A stretch of DNA of 64,000 nucleotides from Elgaria multicarinata webbii (GCF_023053635.1 NC_086178.1:40222726-40286725), one strand, 5' to 3'. Numbered from the stretch's first letter, positions 35,014 to 46,300 are shown. Notes: generated from the sequence alone by a model not told the origin. A program made the numbers and translations.

Positions 35014-35281
35014 ATGGAAGGGAACAAACGGCTCATGCAGGTCATCCACGAAATGCGCTCTGAGATCATCAAGCTAGAGAGAGAAAACAGAGCCCTCCGC
35101 GGGGAGCTTCAATTCAGCGGGCAGAAGGGAGCAAAGCGAGAGGAAGGAGCTGGAGAAGAAGCCTCCCGGAAGGATGAAGGCTGGAGCCTCACTGACTCAA
35201 CCGAAGAGCCCACTGGCTCTCCAGTGGCTCTGCGCAGGAATGTCTCGGCTGGCTCAGGTCTGACACTACAGGAGCAGAAAG
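35014..35281 (+). CDS. CCDC195: CCDC195 exon 1 (start codon, coiled coil)
   Basis: 89 codons plus one base; donor CAGAAAG|gtacca. Encodes MEGNKRLMQVIHEMRSEI and the rest of the zipper-like helix, then an E/K/S-rich linker ending LTLQEQK. Confidence 0.8.
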
Positions 35282-37459
35282 GTACCAAGCAGCCATAATT
35301 GCTGCTGATGGGGCGATACGTGACTGTGGGGTTTATATATACCATTCATTGTAGACTCTTGTCTACCAGGGTGACCACTTATGAATTGCAAAGGAAGAGG
35401 AAATGCGTCACCCCCAAAAAATGGGCAAAAGAGGACATCGAACTGCATACAATTTGCATATGCTAATTTATAGGGAGAGGTGAACATTTAGAAATAATTA
35501 TTATAATTTAAATGGAAATACAGTACATCTCATGATAGTGTGGAAGATTGTGAACAAGGGACCTCAGTGCCTGCCTGTTCAGTCTGCTGTCCAGGTACTA
35601 ACTGTTGATGGGAACAGTTTTGATGTCTCTTTTTCTTTAAACCATTCTTCAAATAGTGGACATCTTCAAAGAGAGGACTGTTCTCTGAAAAATAGGACAC
35701 ATGGCCAGCCTACAACCATGTGCTGGGCTTGGAACAGAGAGACTAGGCCAGATCTCCACTAAGCAAGATAAAACACTTTGAAAACAGTTTGAAAACTGTA
35801 TATGGAGTGTGTCACGGACCCCAACTATAAACTGTTTTAAAGCTGTAGTGCCTGGATCAGCCTTTCCCAACCTAGGGTGCCCTGATGTTGTTGGGCGACA
35901 ACTCCCTTTATCCCTGACTGTTAGACAGGCTGGCTGGGGATGATTGGAATTGTAGGCCAATTACAGTTGATGACTCTAGGTTGAGAAAAGCTGGACTGAA
36001 GCATCACCCCATGGGCCAAATTCCCAGTCTATAAAATGGGAAGAAAGTTAATCTAATGCAGACAGCTCTTGCAAGGATGCTTGAGCTTTCAGACCAATTC
36101 GCACTTTGCAGCGAATGGTAAATGGTAAAAAAAAAAAAAAGTTGGGCAACATCCCAGCACAGGTTGCACATCACAAAGAAATTTCTGTTTACTTGCTGTT
36201 CAATTAATCTTGCTTAAAAACACAACAATGAACTATTTCAGAGCTCTGAAGGGCACGTACTGTATTTTTCTTTGTTCCCTTCATTCAACTGCAGTTCAGA
36301 TCTCCTCTTCTTTAGATGCTATAGAAACAGAAATGAGGAACAATGGCTTAGCAAGCCAGGCCTTAAAAGTCAGTTCTCGGATCAACTATCAGTTCAAGGT
36401 AGGCAGAATCAATAGTGATTTTGGGAGGCCTGTTATCTCATATAAGAGAATGGGGCCTTGAGCAGGGTGGTTTGCCTAGGGGGAAAGTTGACTGTCAGTG
36501 ACCCTGTACAGAGGACACGCTGAGCCATGGTGGTTAAGCATTTTGAGCTAAACGTTATGGCTTAGCATGTCATGTGAACTATGACTTAGTATGTCATGTG
36601 ATCCATTCCTAACCATTGTGGCTACATAACCACGGTTTAAGCATGCTCACTAACCATTTGCTGCAAAACATTTAGCAGCCTAACCATGGCTTAGCATGTT
36701 GTTTGAACAGACCCACTACATCTATTTCCATTTAGGGCCTTAGCCTATGTATGTCATAGCAATAGTGTGCTAACGGTTAGTGTGGCAGTAGCAAAGTTTC
36801 TCATGAGTCTCAAGAAACTGACTTTCTGTCCATAGGAAGCAAAGATGCTGGTTCCTGAAGGCCAGGTTCCCTAGAGAACGGTGTCCCCAGCTGCATCATC
36901 CACATTTTCCTTCTCACAGAGCTGCTTTAGCATAATTTAACTCAGACTGTCACTTAGTCATATTTGGTGAGGCTTGAGTCCTTTAAAAATACAATAAAAC
37001 ATTAGGAGGGTGATTCTGATATAGTTGAAGAATTTAGCTATGCAATGTCCATGAAAAGAACTAAAAGCATGGACCAAATTAGAGAGGATGACTAAACCAT
37101 GTATCATTGGTATGGATTTACAGCCTGATATCCTCAAATGACTCTGGCTTATTATATTATCTGCTGAATATTTTAAGCAAAGTACTGTGACAATAGCCTA
37201 AGATCTGTACCATCTCTGAAAGCCTCTGAAGGGGTGATGGTGGGTGGCCAGGTGTCCTACTTTACAGACGAGAGTCCTCTATTTGAAGGCATGTCCAATC
37301 TAAGTCTAGTCTAAAGTCAAAGAACTATCAGAAGAGAGAGCAGCAGGGCCTTAATGTTGCCATCCTCATTTAGGACTTGAACAGAAGATGAGCAGGCCCA
37401 CACAGCTCACCTAGGTTGGTTGTACTATGGTGAGATGTCTTGGATTTCTATTTAAATAA

Positions 37460-37500
<41 letters not shown>

Positions 37501-40500
37501 TGAGACAAATTGGTGTCCTCTTCTGCCCTCTTTTTGGTGATGCATTTCCTCTCTTTGGGAAATGTGTAAGTGGCAGCCACCCAATTAGAAGAAGAATCCT
37601 ACCATGTATAAGAAGTAAGTCCCATTGGATTTGATGGGGCTTACTTCTAGGTAACTGGATACAGGACTGCCACAGATGACAATCCTAAGCATGCTTACTT
37701 GGCAATGCCATTAAATCATGGAAGCTTCCTTTCAAGTAAATAGTCTAAGAATTTTGTTGAAAGTTTCTCAGTTGTCTTTCACAATCATCTTAAGCAACAG
37801 AGGTCAGCAGCAGCCTCTGCACTTTATTTCTAAGAAGCAGACTTGTAAGTAGACTTACATTATCATCTGTGGTGAAGTAGAACATCTGCCAGGTAGCCAG
37901 GCAGTGTTTTGGGGGTTTCTTTTTAAAAAGTTTTTGTTCTTTTAGGCAACACATGACTGCCACAAGTGTATGTTGACAGGTAGGCTAATGACAGGTAGGC
38001 TAATGAGGCAGTATGGTACAGTAGTTACAATGTTGGACCAGGATTGGGGACATCCAGGTTCAAATCCCCACTCAGCAGTAAAATCACCAAGGTGACCTAC
38101 CGCACAGGCCTTTGTAATTAAAGAATGAGGGTGGGCAAAGGATGTCCTAGTCAGAATGGCCAATGGTCAGGAATGCTGGGAGTTGTAGTCCAAAACATCT
38201 GGAGCACACCAAGTTGGGGGAAGGCTAATGTACAGTGTACACTGCTCTGAGCTACTAGGAAGAAAGGCAGGCTGAAAATGTGATTTTGTAAACTGGGCTA
38301 AAATATATCCGTATTGTGGATCATTTTTCCACACCAGTTAGAAGATATTTCAAGAAGACCTACATGTTAACGACAACTGCATCCTGGTCCAGGTATGGCA
38401 CTCAACACTCTCTTTCTAAAAATGGTAATTCATGCATAGTGATACCAGGTAGTCCCTGGGCCCAAAACAAAAGAAGATGCAGGGGATAACTGTGACAGTG
38501 GTACTAAATCCCCAGAGATTATTGTTCTCAGCAAGGTTCCAGGAGAAATGCCATGTTTCGAGTTATTGCTTTGTTGCATTCCTCTACAGCAGTGGTTCTC
38601 AACCTTTGGTCCCCAGATGTTGTTGAATTACAACTCCCATCAACCTTGACCCTTGGCCATGCTGCCTGGAGCTCATGAATGTTGGAGTTCAAAAATAGCT
38701 GGAGGGTCACAAGTTCTTTCTCCTGCTCTGAAGGTTCCTTGACATCCAACCGTTTGTTTGGGATTCTCTCTCTGATATCCCAGTTATCTGAGTTCTGGCT
38801 TTGCTGGTGATGCCTGCTCCAGATTTTGGGTGGCAGTGTCTAATGTTTGTTGTCTTATATGGATGGGTGCTGAGGAGGCTGTGCCATCATTCCTTCTCTC
38901 TGTATCTGGAACAGCCTAAAGTGTCCATTTTCCCCAGCTGGGACTCCCCATGATCCTTTATTCCAGGGATGGGGAACCTCCAGCCCACAGACGTTCTCAG
39001 GCTCATGGAGGTTCCTCATCTGGCCTGAAAAGGGTTGGGCGTTGTCTATGAGCCCTTCCACAAACCCCTCCCCCTGGCTTGGAAACTAACGGGACTTGGG
39101 GAAGACATGGAGAGAAGAATGACCTTGGTGTTTCCAGTCTGTGATCAGCGACACCTACCAGTGTCTCTGGTAGGTGATTTTTTTTATATAAAGAAAGACA
39201 GAGTTATGTGTACTCCACAATCTTATTAAATTAATTCTGCATCATTTATTATAATGAGGAGTGGTTACAACAGCTAGGATTATTTAGTTTAGGGGGGAAG
39301 CAAGTCATGATAGAGGTGCACTGCATTAGGCATGGTGTGGAGAAAGAGGATAGGAGACCATTTTTCTCCCGCTCTCATAATACTAGAACCTGGGGTCATC
39401 CCATGAAGCTGATTGGTGGGAGATTCAGGACAGATAAAAAGGAAGGATTTCTTCACTGAGCACATAGTTAAACTATGGAATTCACTTCCACAAGAGGTAG
39501 TGTTGGCCACCAATTTGGATGGCTTTAAAAGGGGGATGGACAAATTCATGGAGAAAGCTAGCCTTGATGGCTACATGCTGCTTCCATTATCAGAGACAGT
39601 GTGCCTCTGTACACCAGTTGCTGCGGAGCGGGCAGAAGGGCACTGTTACACTCGTGTCCTGCTTCTGGGTTTGCTGTGGGCATCTGGTTAGCCACTGTGT
39701 GAACAGAAACCTGGACCCTTGCTCTGGTCTAGCATGGCTCTTCTTATGTTCTTTACAGAGGCACTGGCCTAAGCTACACCAAGCAGGTTATTGCACTATG
39801 AAAGGGGTATGAAAGGGGTATATAAAAGGCAGGAGCCACACTACTGCTTTATAGCGGTATAGAAGTGCACTGACAACAGTTGGAGCCCATTGACAGTTAC
39901 CATATGCCGCTTTCATACCACTATACAATCACACTACATAGGTGCATTCTTTTTACAGGTAACATTATGACTGTCAGGCGTTATTCCATCTCTTCATCTG
40001 TGCCTTCACTTTCTGGCAACAAGCACCACAAACCTGACAAGAGGAATCCATTCAAGGGAGCCCTTGAAGTCAAGGGGATAATCAAACCACCAGCCTTCTC
40101 CACAGATGTGCAACTAATCAACAAAGAAGAGGAAGGGTTTGCAAAAATCACATCCGATTGCCTCTCCAGCAATACATCAAATAAAAGGAGATCTTTCCAA
40201 GATCATGTTTATAAATGCAGGTAGGCCAGACTGAATGCTGAAATGGTTGTTGGGGGAGGGAAGGAAGTTTCAAGAAAACTCTTCTCAGATTATTTAAGAA
40301 CGTTAAGAAAAATGGTTACCTGATAACTCTAGTAAAAGGAGTGGGCAGACATTTGGGTTGTGGGGTCTACTTGGGTGTTGTTATTGTTGTTGTTGTTTTC
40401 AGGGGTGTTACAAGAACCCTGAGATCTACCAACCAAAGCCTGGTGCAAAAGACACACACTGAGCCCAGGAATTTGCTTTTAGTACCAGAACTGAATGGAG

Positions 40501-42183
40501 CTCCCAGTCCTTTCACTCAAAACCCCAATCCTGTTTGCCTGAAGCTTTCTTCATTCTGGCACTATAATGTCAGGGTTGGAGAGGAGACATTTTGTTGCTG
40601 CTATTGTCAAATAGTTAGTAGTCAGAAATCCTTGCTGATCTACTGTAATTCACCCAGAGATCTGCCAAGTGAACAAGATCTACTTTCTGCCCATTCCTGC
40701 TCTAGTACATTTTATCTCATCAGAGGTTGGCTGTTTCACATAATTGGTGTTGCTTGCTGCACCCATGTGAATGTACTGGACCGCGCTAAGCCCTTGAACA
40801 TGCTAGTTCTCAAGGTCATACCCATCAGCTGTTAACGTGCATCCAGTGCAGTATTGCATGGTGTAAAGCAGGACAAGCTTTCAATGCCAAGCTTCACTCT
40901 CATGGCGATCATCTGGGTGTTTGTTTGAAATGCTTTGTATCACTCAGGCTGCAGTTCTTAACACACTTGAAAATAAGCCCCATGGCCCATAGGAGGGTTA
41001 CATCAAGTAAACATACATAGGATTGCACTGTCAAGTGATAGCAATCCCCTAAGTGCAGCATGCTGACTTTCTGGGTACCACCAATGGCTGTGCTGTATGT
41101 TATCTTGTCCTCTGTGCACATACATCTGTTTAGAAGGGCTATGGATGTCTTACACATAGTCATTAATTTCCAGAGGCATCAAGAGGCATTCCCCCTCCCC
41201 ACCCAATTTCTCCCAGCTTTGCCAAGAACAAGAGAATACCTTCACAATGTTTCTGAACCTGTATATGAATGGGATCCTAAATGTCAACTATCCAACAATA
41301 CCCAGGATATTCATAGGATACCTTGGCCTATACTGTTTTGGGGTTGTGAGCTGTTTGTTAACCACAGCAACAACCCACACTTCACCGGGTTCACACATCC
41401 CAATAAGCCATGGCATCTGCGTGCCAGGCCTTGAATATAAACTATGGGCTGCCAGCATACACCGCAGCCCAACGTGGCTTAAGTAAGACACGTTGGGCTG
41501 TGGTGATTGTGCGAACCAGTCCATTTTCTACCTATAGCTGACAATAGGGAAGCCATATTTCTATACGCAGATCCTTTGAGAGCTGTGAATTATTCTGTGT
41601 GTGTTCCACCTGGAGTACTTACTCTTATAAAACAAGTTCAGAAAGATAGATCTAGACTGTAGGAGGTGCAGTCTACTCCCAAATGGATGAAAGCAGCTTA
41701 CATTCTCTCCCTCAATACTGTCTTCTGGATTAGTCAGTTTTCCAAATACGTTATTTTCTCTCTCTTCTAATTGCTTTTGCTAGAGTATACAGTTCTACTA
41801 TATCATTTAACCCTCAAGTTGTTTTGGCCTACAACTCCCATCAGCCCTAGCCTGTAAAGCCAATGGTGAATGCTTATGGGAATTGAAGGCCAAAAAAACC
41901 CCCAAGTTTCTGACCCCTGTACTATAGGACACTTTTGCACTGATTAATCATGTTGTACTGATATATTTGTGATGAAGAAATAAAATATAGCTTATTTCTC
42001 TGAAGACCTAACTGATAACTCAAAATATTCTGTACATCTTTCTTTTCTAGGGGAAAAGTAAAGGCTGTCAGTTTCTTGTTACCAGTGGACATGTCACCTT
42101 ATTCAGAAAATCAAGGCTCTTTCATGTGCCCCCAAAATCAGAGCACAAAACAGTTAAGCACCATTATTGAAAAGGACATGTGA
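35014..42183 (+). CDS. CCDC195: small coiled-coil protein, probably CCDC195
   Basis: Exons 35014-35281, 39959-40220 and 42051-42183 join in phase to a 220-residue protein. Residues 5-35 form a clear heptad series (L7, I11, M14, I18, L21, N25, L28, L32); an Asn at the 'a' position, as in GCN4-type zippers, suggests a parallel dimer. Residues 36-90 are acidic and low-complexity. The middle exon begins NIMTVRRYSISSS, with RRYS a basophilic kinase-type site. The last exon reads VKAVSFLLPVDMSPYS and ends IIEKDM. The identity rests on remembered similarity to the human CCDC195 coiled coil, the RRYSISSS block and the VSFLLP block, and on its position next to DOCK10. The molecular function is unknown. 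The start ATG (GGAAATGG) is followed at once by the heptads. Confidence 0.75.
35367..35711 (+). mobile_element. hAT-like non-autonomous element (family of 12138-12524)
   Basis: CAGGGTGACCACTTATG start; shared ATTATAATTTAAATGGAAAT, CTGCTGTCCAGGTACTAACT and GAGAGGACTGTTCTCTG blocks; it ends near AGGACACATGGCCAGCC. It lies in CCDC195 intron 1, 85 bp after the exon 1 donor. Confidence 0.6.
35746..35859. mobile_element. Harbinger-like palindromic MITE
   Basis: AGGCCAGATCTCCACTAAGC, GAAAACTGTATATGGAGTGT and CTGTAGTGCCTGGATC: a short diverged member of the family at 63319-63448. Confidence 0.5.
35861..35992. repeat. short palindromic hAT-like MITE
   Basis: Ends CCTTTCCCAACCTAGGGTGC and GACTCTAGGTTGAGAAAAGC; core CGACAACTCCCTTTATCC. 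Confidence 0.6.
36295..36398 (+). CDS. candidate cassette exon of CCDC195
   Basis: 104 nt with a strong acceptor (pyrimidine-rich TTTGTTCCCTTCATTCAACTGCAG region) and donor AAG|gtaggc. After exon 1 it reads on in frame as VQISSSLDAIETEMRNNG and further to INYQFK. Because its length is not a multiple of three, continuing into the exon at 39959 meets a stop after three codons. It may be an alternative or terminating exon, or a chance match to splice signals. Confidence 0.4.
36522..36722. repeat. palindromic MITE rich in AACCATGG / TTAGCATGT
   Basis: Inverted stretches such as GAGCCATGGTGGTTAAGCAT and CTAACCATGGCTTAGCATGT, ending GTTTGAACAGACCCA. Related to 33516-33930 and 49187-49621. Confidence 0.5.
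37246..37582 (-). mobile_element. hAT-like non-autonomous element (family of 12138-12524), inverted
   Basis: GGCCAGGTGTCCTACTTTAC to GTGCCAGC-like end (GTGGCAGCCACCC). It carries a GT repeat at 37462-37495 and TTTTTGGTGATGCATTTCCT, the complement of the block at 35395. Confidence 0.6.
37462..37495 (+). repeat. (GT)n microsatellite
   Basis: 17 GT units. Confidence 0.92.
38006..38115 (+). mobile_element. tRNA-derived SINE, 3' truncated
   Basis: GGCAGTATGGTACAGTAGTT head and GGTTCAAATCCCCACTCAGC B-box-like stretch; the body stops after about 110 bp. Confidence 0.6.
38152..38223. repeat. half copy of short palindromic hAT-like MITE
   Basis: GGGAGTTGTAGTCCAAAACA right arm and AAGTTGGGGG end only. 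Confidence 0.55.
38589..38716. repeat. short palindromic hAT-like MITE
   Basis: CAGTGGTTCTCAACCTTTGG start, a common hAT-type terminus, and core AATTACAACTCCCATCAACC. Confidence 0.65.
39245..39755 (+). mobile_element. CR1-type LINE 3' end
   Basis: The plus strand encodes a fragment with KDFFTEHIVKLWNSLPQEV, the C-terminal motif of CR1/L3 reverse transcriptases. A 3' UTR follows, ending GCATGGCTCTTCTTATGTTC, close to the CR1 octamer-type end. 5' truncated. Confidence 0.75.
39776..39928 (+). mobile_element. Harbinger-like MITE remnant next to CCDC195 acceptor
   Basis: GGCCTAAGCTACACCAAGCA, AAAGGCAGGAGCCACACTAC and GTTGGAGCCCATTGACAG match 32437-32608. The right terminus is lost. The coding exon begins 30 bases further on. 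AGGGGTATGAA is tandemly duplicated near 39800. Confidence 0.7.
39959..40220 (+). CDS. CCDC195: CCDC195 middle coding exon
   Basis: Acceptor TTCTTTTTACAG. GT completes a Gly codon with exon 1, then 86 codons and AG; donor |gtaggc. Encodes NIMTVRRYSISSSVPSLSG and a basic/polar region (KHHKPDKRNPFKG). Confidence 0.78.
41335..41527. repeat. palindromic MITE (GGTTCACAC / GTGCGAACC)
   Basis: Inner AACCACAGCAACAACCCACA, GGGTTCACACATCCC, CGTTGGGCTGTGGTGATTGT and GCGAACCAG; related to 49187-49621. Confidence 0.4.
41808..41921. repeat. short palindromic hAT-like MITE
   Basis: GTTTTGGCCTACAACTCCCA and TTATGGGAATTGAAGGCCAA arms. Confidence 0.6.
42051..42183 (+). CDS. CCDC195: CCDC195 last coding exon
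   Basis: Acceptor TTTCTTTTCTAG. One base completes Arg, then 43 codons and TGA. Encodes GKVKAVSFLLPVDMSPYSEN and a Gln/Ser-rich tail ending IIEKDM. Confidence 0.8.
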
Positions 42184-42490
42184 GCTGGTGAATATTTAAA
42201 GGGCCATCGCTGACTCTAGATATAAGCTAGCCTGAAGTGATAGCCTGCCTAAGGGTTACATTTCAGCAAAGTGCTTTGGCAGAATGCCTTCAGAGAACCA
42301 ACGAGGCAGTGTTTCAGGTCACGGGTCGATTGTTTAGGACAGAAATAAACCCTGGGACAGAGGCCACCAAAAGCCTGTGCAATGAGTGTTGAAACCCAGT
42401 GATAACAAATACCTCTTCATTGTAAATTTTTGTAAACTCCATGGTTTAATCTCAAGGACTGCATTAAAGAGAATTTAATATAGCAGTTTT
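42184..42490 (+). terminator. CCDC195: CCDC195 3' UTR with poly(A) signals
   Basis: AATAAA at 42344-42349 and ATTAAA at 42463-42468, the latter followed by a T/G-rich TTTTCTCTGTGGG stretch. Which one is used is not known. Confidence 0.5.
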
Positions 42491-42615
42491 CTCTGTGGGC
42501 TTCTTAAGAGTGTTCAGCCTCAGTATAACTTATTCTCTTTATTACTCAAGCTGCCAGAAATGGAGAAACTTGTAAAGAATATGAGAGGTTGCCTGTTTAT
42601 GAAGCTGTAAAGGGG

Positions 42616-42740
42616 CTTCCCCAGCTTAATGCCCTTCAGATGTTTGGGACTTCAACTCCCATCAGACCCAATCGGCAGGGCTAATGGTCAGGAATGCTGG
42701 AAATTGTACTCCAAAATACCTGAAGGGCACCAGGTTGGGT
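42616..42740. repeat. short palindromic hAT-like MITE
   Basis: GCTTCCCCAGCTTAATGCCC start, GACTTCAACTCCCATCAGAC core, CACCAGGTTGGG end. Confidence 0.65.
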
Positions 42741-42920
42741 ATGTGAAAGAATACAGGAGCAGATCTTTCTATTGTCTAAAAATTGTGGTCAGGTCTATTT
42801 GCATTTAGCCTCTGGCAATATTCTGACAAATGACTGAAAAGAATACACATTAAAATAGAGTGGATTTTCAGTTTTCACTATGAACGTTATTCAGAATACA
42901 TGCATGTAGCTCATGTATCA

Positions 42921-43043
42921 TGGGCTAGATCCAGACAGTCATACTTTGAGTAAACCCATTGAATTAAGTGGGACATTAGTCATGACTAACTTCACTCTCA
43001 TTGATTTCAGTGGGTGTACTCTGACTATGTTTAGATCCAACCC
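42921..43043. repeat. palindromic MITE (TAGATCCAGAC / GATCCAACCC)
   Basis: GGGCTAGATCCAGACAGTCA to GTTTAGATCCAACCCC with inner inverted TTGAATTAAGTGGGAC and TTGATTTCAGTGGGTG. Family of 15671-15812. Confidence 0.6.
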
Positions 43044-43239
43044 CATATGTACTAACCTCAAAATACCTTTCATTCATGAGAATAAGAACTAGTGAACACA
43101 TTAGATGAGTTGACTGATGTATGCATTTAGCTGCTCATTCTGTTGATCTGTTAATAACAACAAACAATAAATTGGCTTCTATGAATCAGTACTTTAATTG
43201 TCAGAGCATGATATTCCATGGCTATCAACATCTGTGGTT

Positions 43240-43340
43240 ATGCTGGAAGTTCATAAGGCCACAAGAGCCTCGATCAGGGCCCATCTAGTCCTGCACTTTG
43301 TCTCCAATTGTCACTAACCAGATGCTTTCAGGAAGCTCGT
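43240..43340 (-). mobile_element. CR1-type LINE 3' end fragment
   Basis: GCCTCGATCAGGGCCCATCT then AACCAGATGCTTTCAGGAAG is the complement of the end seen at 39650-39755. Confidence 0.5.
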
Positions 43341-44526
43341 CAGAAGGACAAGAATGAAATAGCTTACTCTTGTTGTTTGTCCCCAGTATCTGGTATTCAG
43401 AGGTATGGCTCCCTCTACACATTGAAGTTCTATTTCGCTATCATGGCGAAAGAGAACGGACGTCCATCATTAGTCTCCGTTTTATCATCTAAACAAGTAA
43501 CCATCACTATGTTTTGTGATAGTTCATTGTCTACTGTGTATGTCTGCCCAAATAGGTAACTCATGAGCAGTCAAAGGTGCACATCAGCCAGCTGAAGTAA
43601 TGTATGGACAGAAACTAAGTTGGGTAGATTGTTTCACTTACGGAGTCTTTACTCATAATCCCAGGCTATGTCTCTATTGTATTACCTAGAATAGTGGAAG
43701 GTATAAAATCTGTGGGTTCTTTGTATGTAAAGTCTAAGTCACCCCCTTTAAGGTTTGCCCTCACAACATTATTATCTTTAGGTGCAGTGGTTTAATTTCC
43801 CCATTTTATCAGCAAATGGGAACTATGAAGTTATATGGCAGGAAACAGATAATAGGTTCTGATAACCAGGATGAGAAAGGGCAGGTTGCAATCACAGCAG
43901 AGGCAAAAAAACAATATTTAACAATATTTACTTTACTTAAGAAGGCTTAGTGGATACTAACATGAAGAAAACAATTAACACAACTATGAACCAAATATAT
44001 TCAAGTCCCTTTTCAATGCACAGTTTGCTGTGAAGAGCAAAACAATTGTTTATCCCCATTCTTTCGTCCTTGGTTACCTGTCTCTGTGTGGATGTGCACT
44101 CTTCATTAAACTGCAGACTGCCTCCTTCTCTTGCTGGTTTCTCCATCCTTTCTTCCCTTTTCTCCTCCTTTACTCCCTTTCTGCCTCTTCTTCCTCCTCT
44201 TCTCTCCTCCAACTCAACTCCCTTTTTAAACAGACATTTAGCTCTCTCCTCACTCCATCCCATGCCCCTCCAACTTAACTCAACCAACATTCCAAGGTCC
44301 TTAGAGACAGACATTACATAACACTCAAGATAGGGTTAAAATTTAAAATACCCCAAATTCCAAAAACATTCTTGAATGAGGAAAGCATGCAGAAAAGCCA
44401 GGAAACCATGAAACAATAGGTGGTCAGAGGAAGGGGGTAGGGTCATCTGGGACACCCTGGAGAGCTGGATTGGGTCTCTAGGAGGACTGGATTTAGCCCT
44501 GGAGCTGAGGTTCTTCCTAGGAAAAT

Positions 44527-44720
44527 AGGAAGCTGCCTTACGATGAGTCAGACCATTGGTCCATCTAGCTCAGTATTGTTGATGCTGACAGGCAGCAATG
44601 ACTCTTCGGGGTTTCAGGCAGGATTCTTTCCTCACCCTACCTGGAGAAGCCAGGGATCGAAACCTGGGGGCTTCTGGGTGCCAAGCATGTCCTCTATCAC
44701 ACTGAGCTATGGCCCTTCCC
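44527..44720 (-). mobile_element. tRNA-derived SINE, second family
   Basis: On the minus strand the head GGGCCATAGCTCAGTGTGAT (A-box-like) is followed by a B-box-like GGTTTCGATCCCTGGC. The body ends TGGACCAATGGTCTGACTCA and GGCAGCTTCC. This is the window's best tRNA-like promoter, but it is a SINE and not a tRNA gene. Confidence 0.7.
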
Positions 44721-44831
44721 TGGATTATATCTTTCCCCTACCCTTAGTATCCCAAGTAATTTTGAATTAAACCTGCTCCTTCTTATCTGCATCGCCTCAG
44801 CCTAGGCCCTATTTCTTGTGACTATAGAGAA

Positions 44832-44955
44832 CAGGGATGGGGAGTACATGGACCCAGAACTCCAGATGTTGTTGGACACTGTTGGCTATGCTGGCTAGGG
44901 CTGATGGAAGTTGCAGCCCAAGAACATCTGGAGGGTCACATGTTCCCCATCCCTG
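44832..44955. repeat. short palindromic hAT-like MITE, complete
   Basis: Ends CAGGGATGGGGAGTACATG and CATGTTCCCCATCCCTG are inverted repeats; inner GATGTTGTTGGACACTG and CCCAAGAACATCTGG. The flanks CTATAGAG and CTCTAGAG match at 7 of 8, with two extra bases on the left. Confidence 0.75.
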
Positions 44956-46300
44956 CTCTAGAGTGTGATGGAATGCGAAGGACGTGGAGATTCTCAGAAG
45001 GCATCCTGCCTTGACCATCGAATGAGATACTGGACAATGAGAGGAGCTCTGGCTACCCAATAGCATGTTTGAAGGTACTTGACATGTTTCACTTGACGCA
45101 GACATACCATCAACTGCATGCTTTGGCAAAGAAACGCTATTCTTGCTAAAAGCATCGCTCTGTAAATGGCAACTGCTTCTTTTCATGACACAAAAAAAGA
45201 AAAAATGCTAGTGCAATACCTCATATAAAACATTTATTGTCCAAATAGGAATTATGCTGTACAGCATGAAGGTGCATTCACACTGGCACTCGTACAGATA
45301 AGGAAACCATACCTGTATATACTGAATCTAGTTGGAAAGAACCTTTTTCTCTCCCAGCCAGCTAGAGAGAGATTGCAATTATGTCTGCTGACCTCCTGTG
45401 ATTTTTGGATGGCATTGTGTGCTGAGATGGGGTGATGCAATCAATACATTCTGTTCACTTTTAAGGCAAACTACATGTTACTCATAGTTCTGTGATTCCT
45501 TCCTCCACCTTTTCCCTTACCATGTAAAGCAGCGGCAGATTTTAGGCCTAGTGACGGAGGAGAAGGAGGTTGTTAGCTGTTTCCTTCTAGCTCTAAATCA
45601 ACTCCCCTGAGTTGCTTTGCTTCCCACAATCTAGAAGACACAAGCCCTGTATGTTATACCTCTTGGGAGTGACAAATGTGTTTGTGTGTGTTTGATTGGG
45701 CAGGGAATATTCAACAATTAGACAAATTCATGAAGAATGGGTGGAGCAGATAAATAAATGGAACCTCCAGGTTCAGAAGCAATATCACTCCCTCTATTTC
45801 TGAGGTGAGTGTTGATGTAGCAAAAACAGCACCATCCACTCAAAAGAGGAGGTATCAGCTGACTTGGATGAATATCAGAAATAAAAAGTCACCAAAAAAA
45901 CAAGGAAAAGGGGAACAATGGCCTGGAAACCATTGACACAGAACTGGTGAAGAAGCCTTAGGCAAGCTCAAATGCACAGCTGTACTGATCCAACTATGCT
46001 TTTCTGAAAGGTAAACACACTTTGGGATAAGATAATAAACATTTTAAAATATGCTGACACCAGCACCCATTGTGCCTCACACAACTAGATGTGTCATGTT
46101 CATACACGTAAGAGACAAGTCAATACCACGGTGGTAAAATCTCAGCGTTTGTTTCATTATTGCTACCAGTGATTTCAGGATATGTCAATATTAAAGCACA
46201 TGCTGTACCACTGTACGCAAAGTCAAGACTCCAAGAGAGCAACGGCGAAATATAACATCACAGAACACACTTGTACTCTTCAACTTTGAGATTCAGGAGC
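44956..46300. other. interval between convergent genes
   Basis: No gene recognised. On the minus strand an AATAAA lies at 45237-45232, followed by T/G-rich sequence; it could serve a long GUCY1B2 3' end. The sequence appears largely unique. Confidence 0.35.

Larger units (their letters stand above)
40221..42050. other. last intron of CCDC195
   Basis: Contains a GTT run near 40377-40400 and palindromic elements at about 41335-41527 and 41808-41921. A 164-codon open frame at 40341-40835 has no recognisable features and starts in the GTT repeat. Confidence 0.45.

Noticed and set aside
34865-35077. upstream ATG as CCDC195 start
   Set aside because: It is in a different frame from the coiled coil and passes through without recognisable motifs; it may be a 5' UTR open frame.
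40341-40835. 164-codon open frame inside a CCDC195 intron
   Set aside because: It begins in a GTT repeat and has no domain, signal or family resemblance; a frame of this length is expected by chance in 64 kb.
44690-44720. tRNA gene on the minus strand
   Set aside because: A- and B-box-like stretches are present, but the sequence continues as a SINE body and no cloverleaf with acceptor stem is evident.
44809-45186. 125-codon minus-strand frame with a Ser-rich part, considered as a GUCY1B2 C-terminal exon
   Set aside because: Its acceptor (CCATTTACAG) needs phase 0, but the donor near 48735 is phase 1, and it runs into the palindromic MITE at 44832-44955 without a CAAX end.
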